A stretch of DNA of 64,000 nt from Chitinophaga fulva (GCF_012927205.1 NZ_JABBGC010000001.1:2480810-2544809), one strand, 5' to 3'. Counted from the first letter of the stretch, positions 36,860 through 46,506 are shown. The notes: generated by a model not told the origin, from the sequence alone. Numbers and translations: made by a program.

Positions 36860-37444
36860 ATGGAAAACAGAACGATCACCGTAGTGCCTTATTCCGCTGA
36901 ATGGGCTGATACTTTTGAACGACTGGCCGGCATCTACCGGGCGCAGCTGGGGCATCTGATCAGCGGGGTTGAGCATGTAGGCAGTACTTCCGTACCCGGA
37001 CTGGCAGCAAAACCTATCATCGATATTGATATTCTCATACAAACGTCTGCTGGCTTACTGCCGGTAGTGGCTATTTTGGAGCAACTGGGATATACCTGGA
37101 GAGGTGATCTGGGCATCCCCGGCAGAGAGGCCTTCGGCAGGAATGCGGACACAGCCCCGCTGGATGGCAGCAGTACTTCATGGCCGGCGCACAATTTGTA
37201 TGTTTGTGTAGAAGGGTGTGTAAGTCTGAAAAACCATTTACAGCTGCGCAATTACCTGCGGCAGCATCCCGAGGCGGCCCGGCAGTATGGTACGCTCAAA
37301 CAGGAACTGGCAGTAAAATACCCCAACGATATTGACAGCTATGTGGAAGGGAAAACAGCCTTCATTACGGGAATACTGGCGCACACAGGCATGGAAGCGG
37401 ACGCACTGAAAAACATTACGGCACAGAACAAGGCAACAAAGTAA
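36860..37444 (+). CDS. GrpB-family nucleotidyltransferase-fold protein
   Basis: A 194-aa protein of the GrpB/UPF0157 family. Diagnostic features are ITVVPYSAEWADTFERLA at the start, then VEHVGSTSVPGLAAKPIIDIDI, which contains the GST nucleotidyltransferase loop and the DID metal-binding pair, then HNLYVC and LRNYLRQHPE. ATG 36860 is chosen over a GTG at 36821 that overlaps the previous stop, because family members start a few residues before TVVPY. The cellular role of the family is poorly known; some relatives are fused to CoaE in other bacteria. Confidence 0.88.
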   Translation: MENRTITVVPYSAEWADTFERLAGIYRAQLGHLISGVEHVGSTSVPGLAAKPIIDIDILIQTSAGLLPVVAILEQLGYTWRGDLGIPGREAFGRNADTAPLDGSSTSWPAHNLYVCVEGCVSLKNHLQLRNYLRQHPEAARQYGTLKQELAVKYPNDIDSYVEGKTAFITGILAHTGMEADALKNITAQNKATK

Positions 37445-37497
37445 AGATAGATGGCGCCTCATAAGATGCTTATATTTTTCACTATAAAATAGCTTGT

Positions 37498-38193
37498 ATG
37501 AGAACATTATGCCTTCTTTTTTCCTTCCTGTGTGCCTTTGCGGCCATCGGGAAAGCACAGGACAACATCCGGGGCGCCTGGAAATCGGATCATGGAGGTG
37601 TGAGCAGCATCCTGCTGATCACGCCGAATTATTTTTCCATCACCAGCTATAAGGACACCAGTTTTATTGACACCATGGGTGGCACCTGGAAATCCGATGG
37701 TAGTAAGGATGTGTCCATAAAAATAGAATTCAACACAGAAGAGCGTAATCAGATAGGTTGGGTAGGTTCCGTGCCCGTTTCCTACGCAGATGGAAAACTC
37801 TTTACCAACCAAAGCGGTGGCCAACGCGTGGAATGGACCCGCGTTGATAACGGAGATGGTCCGCTGGCCGGCAGCTGGCAGATTACCGGCCGCGAACAGG
37901 ACGGGAAAATGAATACGATCACCCCTGGCGCCCGCAAGACCGTTAAAATCCTTACCGGTACCCGCTTTCAATGGGTGGCTATCAATACTGATACCGGTGA
38001 ATTCTTTGGTACCGGCGGTGGTACCTACACCTTCCAAAATGGGGTATATACGGAGAAAATTGATTTCTTCTCCCGCGATAATTCCCGCGTCGGCGCATCA
38101 CTCACCTTCAAAGGCAAAGTGGACGGTAACTCCTGGGACCACAGCGGATTAAGCTCCAAAGGGGAACCGATACATGAAGTATGGCAGAAGTAA
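37498..38193 (+). CDS. Secreted lipocalin-like protein of unknown function
   Basis: A 231-aa exported protein with signal peptide (1-20, ending IGKAQ). The mature protein has two similar beta-barrel-like halves, each starting with a Gly-x-Trp-x-x-x element (IRGAWKSDH and LAGSWQITGRE), a pattern of lipocalin-like domains in Bacteroidota. Internal GTWKSDGS repeats the theme. No catalytic residues recognised. It ends at a strong bidirectional terminator. Confidence 0.72.
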   Translation: MRTLCLLFSFLCAFAAIGKAQDNIRGAWKSDHGGVSSILLITPNYFSITSYKDTSFIDTMGGTWKSDGSKDVSIKIEFNTEERNQIGWVGSVPVSYADGKLFTNQSGGQRVEWTRVDNGDGPLAGSWQITGREQDGKMNTITPGARKTVKILTGTRFQWVAINTDTGEFFGTGGGTYTFQNGVYTEKIDFFSRDNSRVGASLTFKGKVDGNSWDHSGLSSKGEPIHEVWQK

Positions 38194-38200
38194 TTGATTC

Positions 38201-38245
38201 GCATAAAAAAAGAAAGGCCCTTTAAGGCCTTTCTTTTTTTATGCG
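38201..38245. terminator. Bidirectional rho-independent terminator
   Basis: GCATAAAAAAAGAAAGGCC pairs with GGCCTTTCTTTTTTTATGC, giving a U-run on both strands between two convergent genes. Confidence 0.92.
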
Positions 38246-38253
38246 ATGTTGTA

Positions 38254-40185
38254 TTACCAGCCAATTCCATAATCTTCACCATGGTTGCTGCTGCCACCCC
38301 ACAGGGTACTATGTTTGCGGTCCAGGTAAATAGCATTAATCGGCCCACTGGTTCGTTGTTCAAAACTGAGATGATATCCCATGCCTTCCAGTATGCTGCG
38401 CGTCTTTTCGGGTGTGTTGCTGTTGAGCAGAAGGCTTCCCGGCCGGGGCATACGGTCGCTGACTTTACTGCCGCCAAGAGACAGCCACAACTGGTTGGTA
38501 TTGATATTGGCCGCTTCAGTGGCCTGTTGTACGGTCATGCCAAAATCCACCACATTCAGAAAGAACTGCAACAGGTTCTGGTCCTGTGTATCGCCGCCCT
38601 GTACGGCGAAGGAAAGGAACGGTTTACCGTCTTTCAGCGCCATAGACGGGGTAAGGGTAACGCGTGGCCTTTTGCCGGGCGCTATGACGTTAAATGGACA
38701 GATAGCGGAATCCAGCACAAAACTTTGCAGGCGCTGACTCATACCGATACCGGTACGGCCTGCGATACAGGCGGGTAGCCAGCCGCCGCTGGGGGTAATG
38801 GATACTACCCATCCGTCTTTATCTGCGGCTTCTACGCTGGTGGTGCCGCGCCACAGGCGGTCGTGATAGGCGCTGTCTGCAGCTTGTTGTGCGTACAGCC
38901 GGTCTATATCGGTTGCGGCCCTGAAAGTGGTCGCATCATGTTTGGGAACAAAACCACCGGGCTTACGGCCGTTGGTGGTATCCATGTAACCTTTGCGCTC
39001 TTCGAGGAAATGCAGATAGGGATTGGTTTTGCCGATGTAAGGATACGGGTCGCCCGGACCGGCGGCAGCATCGTTGCGGTCAGGCAGGATTTGTTTGGCC
39101 CGCGCTTTTGCATAGTCTTTATGCAGCAGTCCTTCAATAGCCCTGTTCTTATTGAAATACGGATCGCCATAATAAAAATCGCGGTCCGCGAAAGTGAGGT
39201 TCATGGTCTGGTAAAGCGTATGGATGTATTGCGGAGAGTTGTAGCCCATCGCTTTGAGGTCGAAGTTCTCAAGGATATTGAGACTTTGCAGCAGCATTGG
39301 CCCCTGTGTCCATTCCTGCAATTTGTATACTTCAATACCGCGGTAGTTGACATGCAGCGGTGCTTCTTCTATCGGCTTCCAGCGCGCCAGGTCTTCGAGG
39401 GTAATGAGACCACCCTGTTCCTGGCAACCACGTACAAATTCTTTCGCGATGTCTCCTTTGTAGAACCGGTCGTAAGCTGCCATGATGGCTTCTTTGCGGC
39501 TTTTATGTTTTTTCAGTGCTTCCTGTTCGGCTTCCACCATTTTGGAGAGCGTGGCCAGCAGGTCTTTCTGTACAAACATTTCCCCTGCTTCGGGCGCTTC
39601 TCTTTTTTCACCGGGATGTGTCAGGAAGACGGCTTTGCTGTAAGGCCATTGCTGAATATATTTTTTGCCGCGTTCTATGCTGTTGGCTGTCTGCGCTTCT
39701 ATCGGGTAGCCGGAAGCCATGTCCATGGCGGGTGCCAGCACTTCTTTGAGGCTCATGGTGCCGTACTGTGCCAGCATATAACAGAGGCCGCCTGCGGTGC
39801 CTGGGGTGACTGCCGCCAGCGGACCGTATTCCGGAGGAAAATCATACCCTTTGGATTTAAAAAACGCTGGTGTGGCGCCGGTGGGTGCTACGCCCAATGC
39901 ATTGATAGCAATCACTTTCCCTGTCTTCGGGTTGTAGATCAATGCTTGTGTTTCACCACCCCAGCTTAATACGTCCCACATGGTACAGGTAGCTGCCAGC
40001 ATGGCGCAGGCGGCATCTACGGCGTTACCGCCCCGCTGGAAAATCATGGCGCCGGCAGTGGCTGCCAGCGGCTTGCCGGTAACGGCCATCCAGTTCTTTC
40101 CGTGCAGTGGCGGCTTCTGTGTTTGTTGCGCTTGTACGCCGGTCCACATAAGACTGACGGCCAGCCATAAAAGAAGATGTCTCAT
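38254..40185 (-). CDS. Periplasmic gamma-glutamyltransferase-family enzyme
   Basis: An Ntn-hydrolase of 643 aa that matures by self-cleavage into two subunits. ATG 40185 (MRHLLLWLAV, a signal peptide ending VQAQQ) is chosen over an upstream in-frame start at 40305 that would bury the signal. The large subunit has GKPLAATAGAMIFQRGGNAV, typical of GGT. The predicted catalytic threonine lies in GTTSVEAADKDG, replacing the usual TTHFSVVD, and the downstream GGWLPAC region and GGDTQDQNLLQ match the small subunit. The His of the TTH motif is replaced by Ser, so specificity may differ from classical glutathione hydrolases. Confidence 0.87.
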   Translation of the reverse strand: MRHLLLWLAVSLMWTGVQAQQTQKPPLHGKNWMAVTGKPLAATAGAMIFQRGGNAVDAACAMLAATCTMWDVLSWGGETQALIYNPKTGKVIAINALGVAPTGATPAFFKSKGYDFPPEYGPLAAVTPGTAGGLCYMLAQYGTMSLKEVLAPAMDMASGYPIEAQTANSIERGKKYIQQWPYSKAVFLTHPGEKREAPEAGEMFVQKDLLATLSKMVEAEQEALKKHKSRKEAIMAAYDRFYKGDIAKEFVRGCQEQGGLITLEDLARWKPIEEAPLHVNYRGIEVYKLQEWTQGPMLLQSLNILENFDLKAMGYNSPQYIHTLYQTMNLTFADRDFYYGDPYFNKNRAIEGLLHKDYAKARAKQILPDRNDAAAGPGDPYPYIGKTNPYLHFLEERKGYMDTTNGRKPGGFVPKHDATTFRAATDIDRLYAQQAADSAYHDRLWRGTTSVEAADKDGWVVSITPSGGWLPACIAGRTGIGMSQRLQSFVLDSAICPFNVIAPGKRPRVTLTPSMALKDGKPFLSFAVQGGDTQDQNLLQFFLNVVDFGMTVQQATEAANINTNQLWLSLGGSKVSDRMPRPGSLLLNSNTPEKTRSILEGMGYHLSFEQRTSGPINAIYLDRKHSTLWGGSSNHGEDYGIGW

Positions 40186-40354
40186 AAAGCAAATTTGCGA
40201 TTTTGGATACTGGTTTTGATTGTGGGCAACACATGACTGTGCCGCCGGTAGACTAAAAATAATAAAGTATCCTTGATTGTACCAGTCAGGGTTGCACCGG
40301 AACATTCTTTTTATTACTTTTTACCTTTCAAAAGCACGCAAATTTCTATCGACC

Positions 40355-41821
40355 ATGATCAAACCCACCTGGCTGCTGACAGCCTGTTTATTAATAGCGG
40401 AGAGTGTATCCGCCAACGTTACCTTACCGGCATTTTTCGGCAGCGGGATGGTGCTGCAACGCGACCAACCCGTCTATATCTGGGGCTGGGCCGATAAAGG
40501 TGAAAAGGTCACCGTACGGTTTAAGTCGCAGCAACAGTCCGTGAAAACCGGCAGCGATGGCAAATGGATGGTGAAACTGAAGCCGGAACAGGCCGGAGGC
40601 CCCTTCGTGCTGACCATCAACGGTAAAAACAATATCAGCTACGACAATGTCATGATGGGCGATGTCTGGATATGCTCCGGGCAGTCCAATATGGAATGGC
40701 ATGTAAAAGATGCCAGTAAGGGTGCTGAGGAGATAAAGGCTGCCAATTACCCGCAGGTGCGGGAGTTTACTGTAAAAAGAGCGGTGGCCAAAGAACCGCT
40801 GGAAAACGTGGCAGCAGCAGGCTGGCTGCCTGCCACACCTGAAAACGTGGGTACCTTCAGCGCTGTCAGCTATTTTTTTGGACGTGAACTGTATAACGAC
40901 CTGCAGGTGCCGATAGGACTGATACATACTTCGTGGGGCGGTACACAGGTGGAAGCCTGGATCAGCAAAAAAGGTTTCCTCGGTAGTGAAACATTCAAGA
41001 CGATGATGTCCACACCACTGGGTATCGATTCTATTACAGGTCCCAATGGTTATCCCGCCTGCCTGTTCAATGCCATGATACATCCTTTGCTGCCTTATGG
41101 CATCAAAGGCGCTATCTGGTATCAGGGAGAAAGTAATGCGGGCCGTGCTTATCAATACCGTCAATCATTTCCATTGATGATCACCGATTGGCGCAACCAG
41201 TGGAAACAAGGCGATTTCCCTTTTTATTTTGTGCAGCTGGCCAGCTTCGACGCTACACACGGCGAAGGGGAAGGTAACAGCAACAATGGCAGTACCTGGG
41301 CTGAACTGAGGGAAGCGCAGGCCATGACACTGTCGCTGCCTAATACAGGCATGGCCGTTATAACGGACATCGGCGAACGAAATGATATCCATCCCAGAAA
41401 CAAACAGGACGTGGGCAAACGCCTCGCCTGGAATGTGCTGAAAAACGTATATGCCAAACCGATGGTACCTGCCGGACCGGCGTTCAAATCCATGGACATC
41501 AGCGGTAATAAAGCGCTGATATCCTTTACTGACCCTGGATCAGGGCTGGTAGTAAAAGACCGCTACGGTTACCTGAAAGGCTTCGAGGTAGCCGGCGCTG
41601 ATCAGCATTTCCATTATGCTAAAGCCGCTATTGTGAATGGAAAAGTGGAAGTATACAGCGATCAGGTGACGGCCCCGGTAGCGGTGCGCTACAACTGGGC
41701 CGATGATGCTGCCGATGGTAATCTCTTTAACCGGGAAGGACTGCCCGCAGCGCCCTTCCGGACGGATAAGTGGAAAGGGGTTACTGATAATGTGGTGTAT
41801 CAGTTGCCCGTTCGTAAATAG
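40355..41821 (+). CDS. Sialate O-acetylesterase-type SGNH hydrolase
   Basis: A 488-aa exported esterase from ATG 40355 (MIKPTWLLTA, signal ending SVSA). The start at 40277 would hide the signal peptide. An N-terminal beta-sandwich (about 22-95) precedes the SGNH domain. The catalytic block is CSGQSNMEWH with Ser111, and WYQGESNAG and NDIHPRNKQDVG supply the other conserved segments, the last holding the Asp and His. The family removes acetyl groups from sialic acids or plant xylan. The terminator after it overlaps the 3' end of the convergent DinB gene. Confidence 0.9.
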   Translation: MIKPTWLLTACLLIAESVSANVTLPAFFGSGMVLQRDQPVYIWGWADKGEKVTVRFKSQQQSVKTGSDGKWMVKLKPEQAGGPFVLTINGKNNISYDNVMMGDVWICSGQSNMEWHVKDASKGAEEIKAANYPQVREFTVKRAVAKEPLENVAAAGWLPATPENVGTFSAVSYFFGRELYNDLQVPIGLIHTSWGGTQVEAWISKKGFLGSETFKTMMSTPLGIDSITGPNGYPACLFNAMIHPLLPYGIKGAIWYQGESNAGRAYQYRQSFPLMITDWRNQWKQGDFPFYFVQLASFDATHGEGEGNSNNGSTWAELREAQAMTLSLPNTGMAVITDIGERNDIHPRNKQDVGKRLAWNVLKNVYAKPMVPAGPAFKSMDISGNKALISFTDPGSGLVVKDRYGYLKGFEVAGADQHFHYAKAAIVNGKVEVYSDQVTAPVAVRYNWADDAADGNLFNREGLPAAPFRTDKWKGVTDNVVYQLPVRK

Positions 41822-41848
41822 TCCAATAACAAAATAATCAAAGGAAGA

Positions 41849-41871
41849 GGGCTGTTTTACAGCCCTTTTTT
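41849..41871 (+). terminator. Rho-independent terminator overlapping the DinB gene end
   Basis: GGGCTG pairs with CAGCCC around a 5-base loop and is followed by TTTTTT. The stem lies over the last codons of the minus-strand DinB gene (the KKGL end), so the two genes share this DNA. Confidence 0.85.
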
Positions 41872-42354
41872 AATGACGTTTACCGTCACCAGCAGCTGCC
41901 CGGTATGCCGCATCGTATGCTCGGCGGCATGAAACAGCAACCCCTGTACGGTGGAAGGCAGCTGTTTACGGCCTACGCCCCTGAAATCCGTCAGCGTGGC
42001 GGGGTCTGTCTGCGACAGCTGTGCCAATGCTTTGTCCACCTGCTGGTTGAAGGCTTCCAGCAAAGCTGCGGACCCGTCGACAGGCTTGCCTTCTGCGGCC
42101 AGTTCCTCCAGCTGCTGTGGTGACAGGAGCTGTCCCTGCGCATAGGTGAAAACCCGGTCCAGCACGCCCCGCAGGTGTTGTAAATGAAAACCGGGAGCGG
42201 CTACCCCTGCTGGCTGTTCCCATAGCCGGTCTTCCGGGAAGCCGTTCATCAATGCGTTGATTTCAGCCCGGGCTTGTAACAGCGTATGGGCCACCGGTTG
42301 TAATAAAGCAGGGATGCCATCTATAGGGCCCTGCATCCAGTATTCTGTTGCCAT
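41857..42354 (-). CDS. DinB-superfamily protein
   Basis: A 165-aa four-helix-bundle protein of the DinB/YfiT type. Metal-ligand candidates are a His in PGFHLQHLRGVLDR and the paired His of FHAAEHTMRHTGQLL near the C-terminus, the usual three-His site. Homologues are thiol transferases or metal-dependent hydrolases, often of unknown role. It is 13 bases downstream of the Dabb gene on the same strand, so the two form an operon. Confidence 0.82.
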   Translation of the reverse strand: MATEYWMQGPIDGIPALLQPVAHTLLQARAEINALMNGFPEDRLWEQPAGVAAPGFHLQHLRGVLDRVFTYAQGQLLSPQQLEELAAEGKPVDGSAALLEAFNQQVDKALAQLSQTDPATLTDFRGVGRKQLPSTVQGLLFHAAEHTMRHTGQLLVTVNVIKKGL

Positions 42355-42367
42355 GATTGTATGGTGT

Positions 42368-42775
42368 TTATACTTCCTGTGCGTCGTATACTACTACTTT
42401 TTCCCACAGTGAACTGTAGTTTTTAACGAAATCGAGGTGAATGGGATGTGTCTGATAAGCTGCCTGTGAGGCCAGGTCGCGGAAGAAAATCAGTTCAGAT
42501 ACGGCCCAGCTGGCATCTACCACTTCCCGTTTCTCCGTGTTGGCAACAACACCCACATGCAGCTGGCCTACAGCCGGAATACGCGAGAGTGTTTTGATGC
42601 CTTCCACCAGTTTATCACGGTCGGCAGTGGAACCTGGATTTTTCAGCCAGAAAAATACATGATGCACAATCGGGAATTTATGGTTGCCTGCGGGCAGTGG
42701 CATGGCGGCTGCAGCGCTGCCTGCGCATAAGGCGGCAGCGGTACCAAGAAATTTTCTTCTGCTGGATGTTTTCAT
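42368..42775 (-). CDS. Tat-exported Dabb (stress-responsive A/B barrel) protein
   Basis: A 135-aa protein. The N-terminus SSRRKFLGTAAALCAG is a twin-arginine signal, so it is probably exported folded. The mature part is one Dabb domain: HHVFFWLKNPGSTADRDKLV and FFRDLASQAAYQTHPIHLDF are characteristic. Dabb proteins are dimeric ferredoxin-like barrels; some are enzymes of polyketide cyclisation, most are of unknown function. Export of a single Dabb domain by Tat is common in Bacteroidota. It heads an operon with the DinB gene. Confidence 0.88.
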   Translation of the reverse strand: MKTSSRRKFLGTAAALCAGSAAAAMPLPAGNHKFPIVHHVFFWLKNPGSTADRDKLVEGIKTLSRIPAVGQLHVGVVANTEKREVVDASWAVSELIFFRDLASQAAYQTHPIHLDFVKNYSSLWEKVVVYDAQEV

Positions 42776-42902
42776 AAGGTGTAAATTTGAAGACCTGAAA
42801 ATAATAAAAGATCAGGGATTCATCCCATAATCCGGCCTTTTCATCCCATTTTGGCCGGCTGGACCTTTTCAATAGCTAATATTGCTGTAAATATTCCCGC
42901 TT

Positions 42903-44414
42903 ATGGACCAGTACAGGAAATTAGAGTTTGGTTTGGCATCAGGATTAGCCCTGCTGCTGCTGTTTGGCCTGCTCTATCCCAGTGTTATCTACAATGTGTT
43001 TGAGTTACAGCAAATTTATGGACGAAAATTCGCCCAGTATGATCAGGTGTTCGATTATTATATCCATTACCTACTGCCGTCCATGGCGCGTATTGTGCTG
43101 GTATATATCTGTTTCCTGATGGTGAATTTTGTGGTCGTTCCCCGGTTTTTGGAACAAAAAAAATGGGGAGTGGGTATTTTGTTGCTGTTGCTGACCGGAC
43201 TGATATTTTTTCTGGGGATGATGATTGCCGGCTCCTATTACAACGGTTACCTGCTGGGCGTATATGAGACGGTGCAAGGGGCGCACACGCATTTTGCAAA
43301 ATCAGCTTTCATCACAACGATCTTCTGTGGTGTATTGTATGTGGTGTATTATTTTGTGAAGCAGACCTATTTCAGCTATCTGCACGAGCGTTTCCTGCTC
43401 AATCCCCACTACCGGAAAATAGCCCGTGAGGTATTGATCGTCTCCGGGGTACTGCTGGCCATTATGGCGCTTATTTTCAGCGATTCACGGGATGCTTTCT
43501 GGCTCATGTTTTACTTCGGGCCTATCATTGTCAGTGTTGCTTTCATCCTTTACTATAAAATCATCCCGGACTTTAAACTCGGACATCACAACCAGCGGAT
43601 ATTGATCCGGGATATCGCGCTTCTGGTAGTAGGTGTGAACTTCCTCATGGCGTTGATTGTCCGGGCTATCCGCCATGGTGGTGCCGGTTTATTTGCTCCC
43701 ATCATCGTTTTTGGTGTGCTGATATGTATTGGTGTGGTACTGCCTGTTACCTGGTTCCTGTATATATCCCGCCAGAAACAGGTCACCACGGTGAAGAAAC
43801 TGCAAACGGCACTGGGCCATTCCGCGGCCAACCTGGATTTCCTGCGGGCGCAGATCAACCCCCACTTTTTGTTCAATGCGCTGAATACCCTGTATGGTAC
43901 TGCTTTACAGGAAGAGGCGCCCCGCACCAGCGAAGGTATCCAGAAGCTGGGTGACATGATGCGGTTTATGCTGCATGATAACCATCTGACTAAAATTCCG
44001 CTGGACAAAGAAGTGGCGTACCTGCAAAACTACATCGATCTTCAGCGGTTGCGGGTGATGTCTTCCCCCGATATCCTGATCGAAGTGAATATCGATGATA
44101 GCCAGTGCCAGCATGAAATAGCGCCGATGTTACTGATCCCGTTCGTGGAAAATGCTTTTAAACATGGGATCAGCCTGCGTCACCGCTCTCGTATCGTGAT
44201 CTCGCTCAGCTGCAACAGCGAACAACTTTTCTTCGACGTATATAATAGCGTGCATCCGCGTCCGGAAAACGATCCTGAACGTGATAGCATGGGCATTGGA
44301 CTGAACAATGTGAAAGAAAGACTGGCACTGCTGTATCCTAATCGCCATGAGTTGAGCATACGGCATACTACCACTGAATTTTTTGTACACCTGACAATAG
44401 ATGTTAAAGATTAA
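42903..44414 (+). CDS. LytS/YehU-type sensor histidine kinase
   Basis: Membrane sensor kinase of 503 aa. Residues 1-290 hold about six to eight hydrophobic helices with no recognised sensory domain. The His_kinase domain begins near 310, with the phosphoacceptor His321 in INPHFLFNALNTL. The HATPase part has the N box VENAFKHGIS and the glycine-rich MGIGLNNVKERLALLYP. It is followed after 8 bases by a DUF4407 gene and then a LytTR response regulator, so the three form one operon. The signal sensed is unknown. Confidence 0.92.
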   Translation: MDQYRKLEFGLASGLALLLLFGLLYPSVIYNVFELQQIYGRKFAQYDQVFDYYIHYLLPSMARIVLVYICFLMVNFVVVPRFLEQKKWGVGILLLLLTGLIFFLGMMIAGSYYNGYLLGVYETVQGAHTHFAKSAFITTIFCGVLYVVYYFVKQTYFSYLHERFLLNPHYRKIAREVLIVSGVLLAIMALIFSDSRDAFWLMFYFGPIIVSVAFILYYKIIPDFKLGHHNQRILIRDIALLVVGVNFLMALIVRAIRHGGAGLFAPIIVFGVLICIGVVLPVTWFLYISRQKQVTTVKKLQTALGHSAANLDFLRAQINPHFLFNALNTLYGTALQEEAPRTSEGIQKLGDMMRFMLHDNHLTKIPLDKEVAYLQNYIDLQRLRVMSSPDILIEVNIDDSQCQHEIAPMLLIPFVENAFKHGISLRHRSRIVISLSCNSEQLFFDVYNSVHPRPENDPERDSMGIGLNNVKERLALLYPNRHELSIRHTTTEFFVHLTIDVKD

Positions 44415-44422
44415 CTTATAAG

Positions 44423-45628
44423 ATGTTAAAGAAAGATATCAATACGAAAGAAGAAGTAAAACCGCTGCCTGCGCCGGATGGTATCACCCGCTTCCTGTGG
44501 TGGCTGGCAGCCGCTGACGCCGATATCCTGGCAGAGTGCCGGACGGAAAGAGAGAGATACCGTATCATCGGTCTCTCCGTATTCGTGACCTGGATGTTTG
44601 CCACACTGGCATGGGGATATTTTTTCTCCACCATCGTGAAAGATGATATGATCATACTGGCGTTGGCGTTATTCTTTGGTTTCGCTATTCTGTCCATCGA
44701 CAGAACGTTGATTGCAGCCATGTCCCGGGGTAACGGTAATATGCGGTTTATGCCGGTGGCATTTCGTTTATTGTTGGCCGTTACCATCGGGCTTTTTATA
44801 TCGCAGCCCGTGGTGCTGATGTTGTTTAAGAAAGACATTACGGCTCAACTGGAACTGAGTAAACAGACCAAGCTCGATGCTTATCGTAAAAAGGTGACCG
44901 CCATGAATGCCGGTCAGCGGGCAGAGTTGCAGCAGTCGCTGGACCGTGGCCGGCAACAGCTGCAGCAGAAGGAAAGCGAACTGAAATTTTATAAAGACGC
45001 CTATATCAAAGAAACAGATGGTACCGGCGGCTCCGGCAGAATAGGGGAGTCTTCTATTGCCCGGGTAAAAAAATCGGCTTACATGAAGTCAGAAGAAGAA
45101 CTGGCGCTCATGAAGCATGAATGGGAGCCTAAAGAGCAACAGTTGCAGGTACAGGTGGCCGCTATGCACAGCGTGGACAGCCTGAAGGAGACCATCTACC
45201 AGGGTACGCTGACAGACGGTTTCCTGGCACAGATAGAAGCCCTGCACGAGCTAACCGACGAGCATCCTGCTTTACAACAACGGTACCGGCTCATCGTATT
45301 TATCATCACGCTGATAGAAATTATGCCGCTGCTCAGTAAGGTACTGATGCCTAAAGGTGAATATGAAGAAAGGCTGGCCAGCGCCACCACGCAGAGCACC
45401 GCTGCCGCAAGGCTGGAAACAGAGGCCGGGAAAGAGCTGCTGCAGCATTACCAGGAAGCCGCGCTGACAGCCGACAAGGAAATTGTGGACGAAGTGTTTG
45501 AAAGCACCCGGGAACTACGCCGCGAAGAAGCTGCAGCCATCGTAAAGGACTGGCAGCGCCGTGAAAACCGGCATTACCGCCAACTGTGGCAACAGATCAA
45601 GAACCTGTTGCTCGGTAGAATTTCGTAA
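44423..45628 (+). CDS. DUF4407 membrane protein inside a two-component operon
   Basis: A 401-aa inner-membrane protein of the DUF4407 family. Four hydrophobic segments lie near residues 49-70, 77-95, 112-135 and 288-305, with the family-type LSIDRTLIAAMSRGN in the second. Residues about 140-285 are strongly charged, helical and likely coiled coil facing outward between membrane segments (rich in Gln, Glu and Lys), and the C-terminal 90 residues are another helical segment. Function of the family is unknown. Its location between kinase and regulator suggests it either takes part in sensing or is a partner of the kinase. Confidence 0.9.
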   Translation: MLKKDINTKEEVKPLPAPDGITRFLWWLAAADADILAECRTERERYRIIGLSVFVTWMFATLAWGYFFSTIVKDDMIILALALFFGFAILSIDRTLIAAMSRGNGNMRFMPVAFRLLLAVTIGLFISQPVVLMLFKKDITAQLELSKQTKLDAYRKKVTAMNAGQRAELQQSLDRGRQQLQQKESELKFYKDAYIKETDGTGGSGRIGESSIARVKKSAYMKSEEELALMKHEWEPKEQQLQVQVAAMHSVDSLKETIYQGTLTDGFLAQIEALHELTDEHPALQQRYRLIVFIITLIEIMPLLSKVLMPKGEYEERLASATTQSTAAARLETEAGKELLQHYQEAALTADKEIVDEVFESTRELRREEAAAIVKDWQRRENRHYRQLWQQIKNLLLGRIS

Positions 45629-45660
45629 ATCCCTATCTTGTTACAGGAAAATGTAGTGTT

Positions 45661-46368
45661 ATGAAGCTTGCCGCCATTGCAATTGATGATGAACCAGTGG
45701 CCCTGGCCGTGATAAAAAATCACGCTGCCATGGTGCCCTTCCTGGAAATGAAAGGCTATTTTACCAACGCTTATGAAGCGATGGAGTTTCTGAGCAGAGA
45801 GAAGGTAGACCTCCTTTTCCTCGATATAAAAATGCCCGATATATCCGGACTGGACTTTATTGCCAGTCTGCCGCAACCGCCCATGACCATCTTTACCACC
45901 GCTTACTCCGAACATGCGGTTAAAAGTTTTGAACTGGATGCGGTGGATTACCTGCTGAAACCATTTTCCCTTATCCGTTTTATCAAAGCATGCAACAAGG
46001 CCCACAGCCTGTGGCAGCTGAAGCAGCAGAATCCACAGCCTAAAGACGCGCCAGCCTATATTTTCCTTAAAAGCGGGTACGAGCAGTTTAAGATTATGCT
46101 GGAAGATATCTTATACCTGGAAAGCGCAGGTAACTATGTGAATTTTATCCTGAAAGACCGCCGGCTGATTTCCCGACTGTCGATGCAGGAAGCCATGGAC
46201 CTCTTGCCAGCTACATTTTTTACCCGTGTGCACCGCTCTTATATTGTGGCCAATGATAAGGTAGAGCGGGCCGACCGCACTTCTCTGTATGTCCGCAATG
46301 TGGCCATTCCCATTGGTGCTGCCTACGGTACCGCAGTAGATAACATACTGGGCGCCACCGGTCGTTAA
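45661..46368 (+). CDS. LytTR-family response regulator
   Basis: A 235-aa regulator. The receiver domain has IAIDDEP (D9, D10), phosphoacceptor D55 in FLDIKMPDISG, and the LLKPF lysine motif. The C-terminal LytTR DNA-binding domain spans about 135-232, with YIFLKSGYEQFKI, ILYLESAGNYV and FFTRVHRSYIVANDKVER. It is the cognate output of the LytS-type kinase two genes upstream. LytTR proteins bind direct repeats in promoter regions; no such site is obvious here. Confidence 0.93.
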   Translation: MKLAAIAIDDEPVALAVIKNHAAMVPFLEMKGYFTNAYEAMEFLSREKVDLLFLDIKMPDISGLDFIASLPQPPMTIFTTAYSEHAVKSFELDAVDYLLKPFSLIRFIKACNKAHSLWQLKQQNPQPKDAPAYIFLKSGYEQFKIMLEDILYLESAGNYVNFILKDRRLISRLSMQEAMDLLPATFFTRVHRSYIVANDKVERADRTSLYVRNVAIPIGAAYGTAVDNILGATGR

Positions 46369-46506
46369 TAGTTTGTGGTAGCACCATGCATCAGGCTTAC
46401 AGCAATATTGCTCCGATGAAGAACGAATGTCATCTGGCTCGCTGAAAATAAACCTGCTCCTTTACTTTAAACTTAATACTTAGAAAGACTTTAAATAACA
46501 CCTTAG

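Noticed and set aside
38863..39969. 368-residue plus-strand open frame opposite the gamma-glutamyltransferase gene
   Set aside because: Antisense to a clearly coding enzyme; rich in Phe, Val and Cys as expected of a codon shadow.
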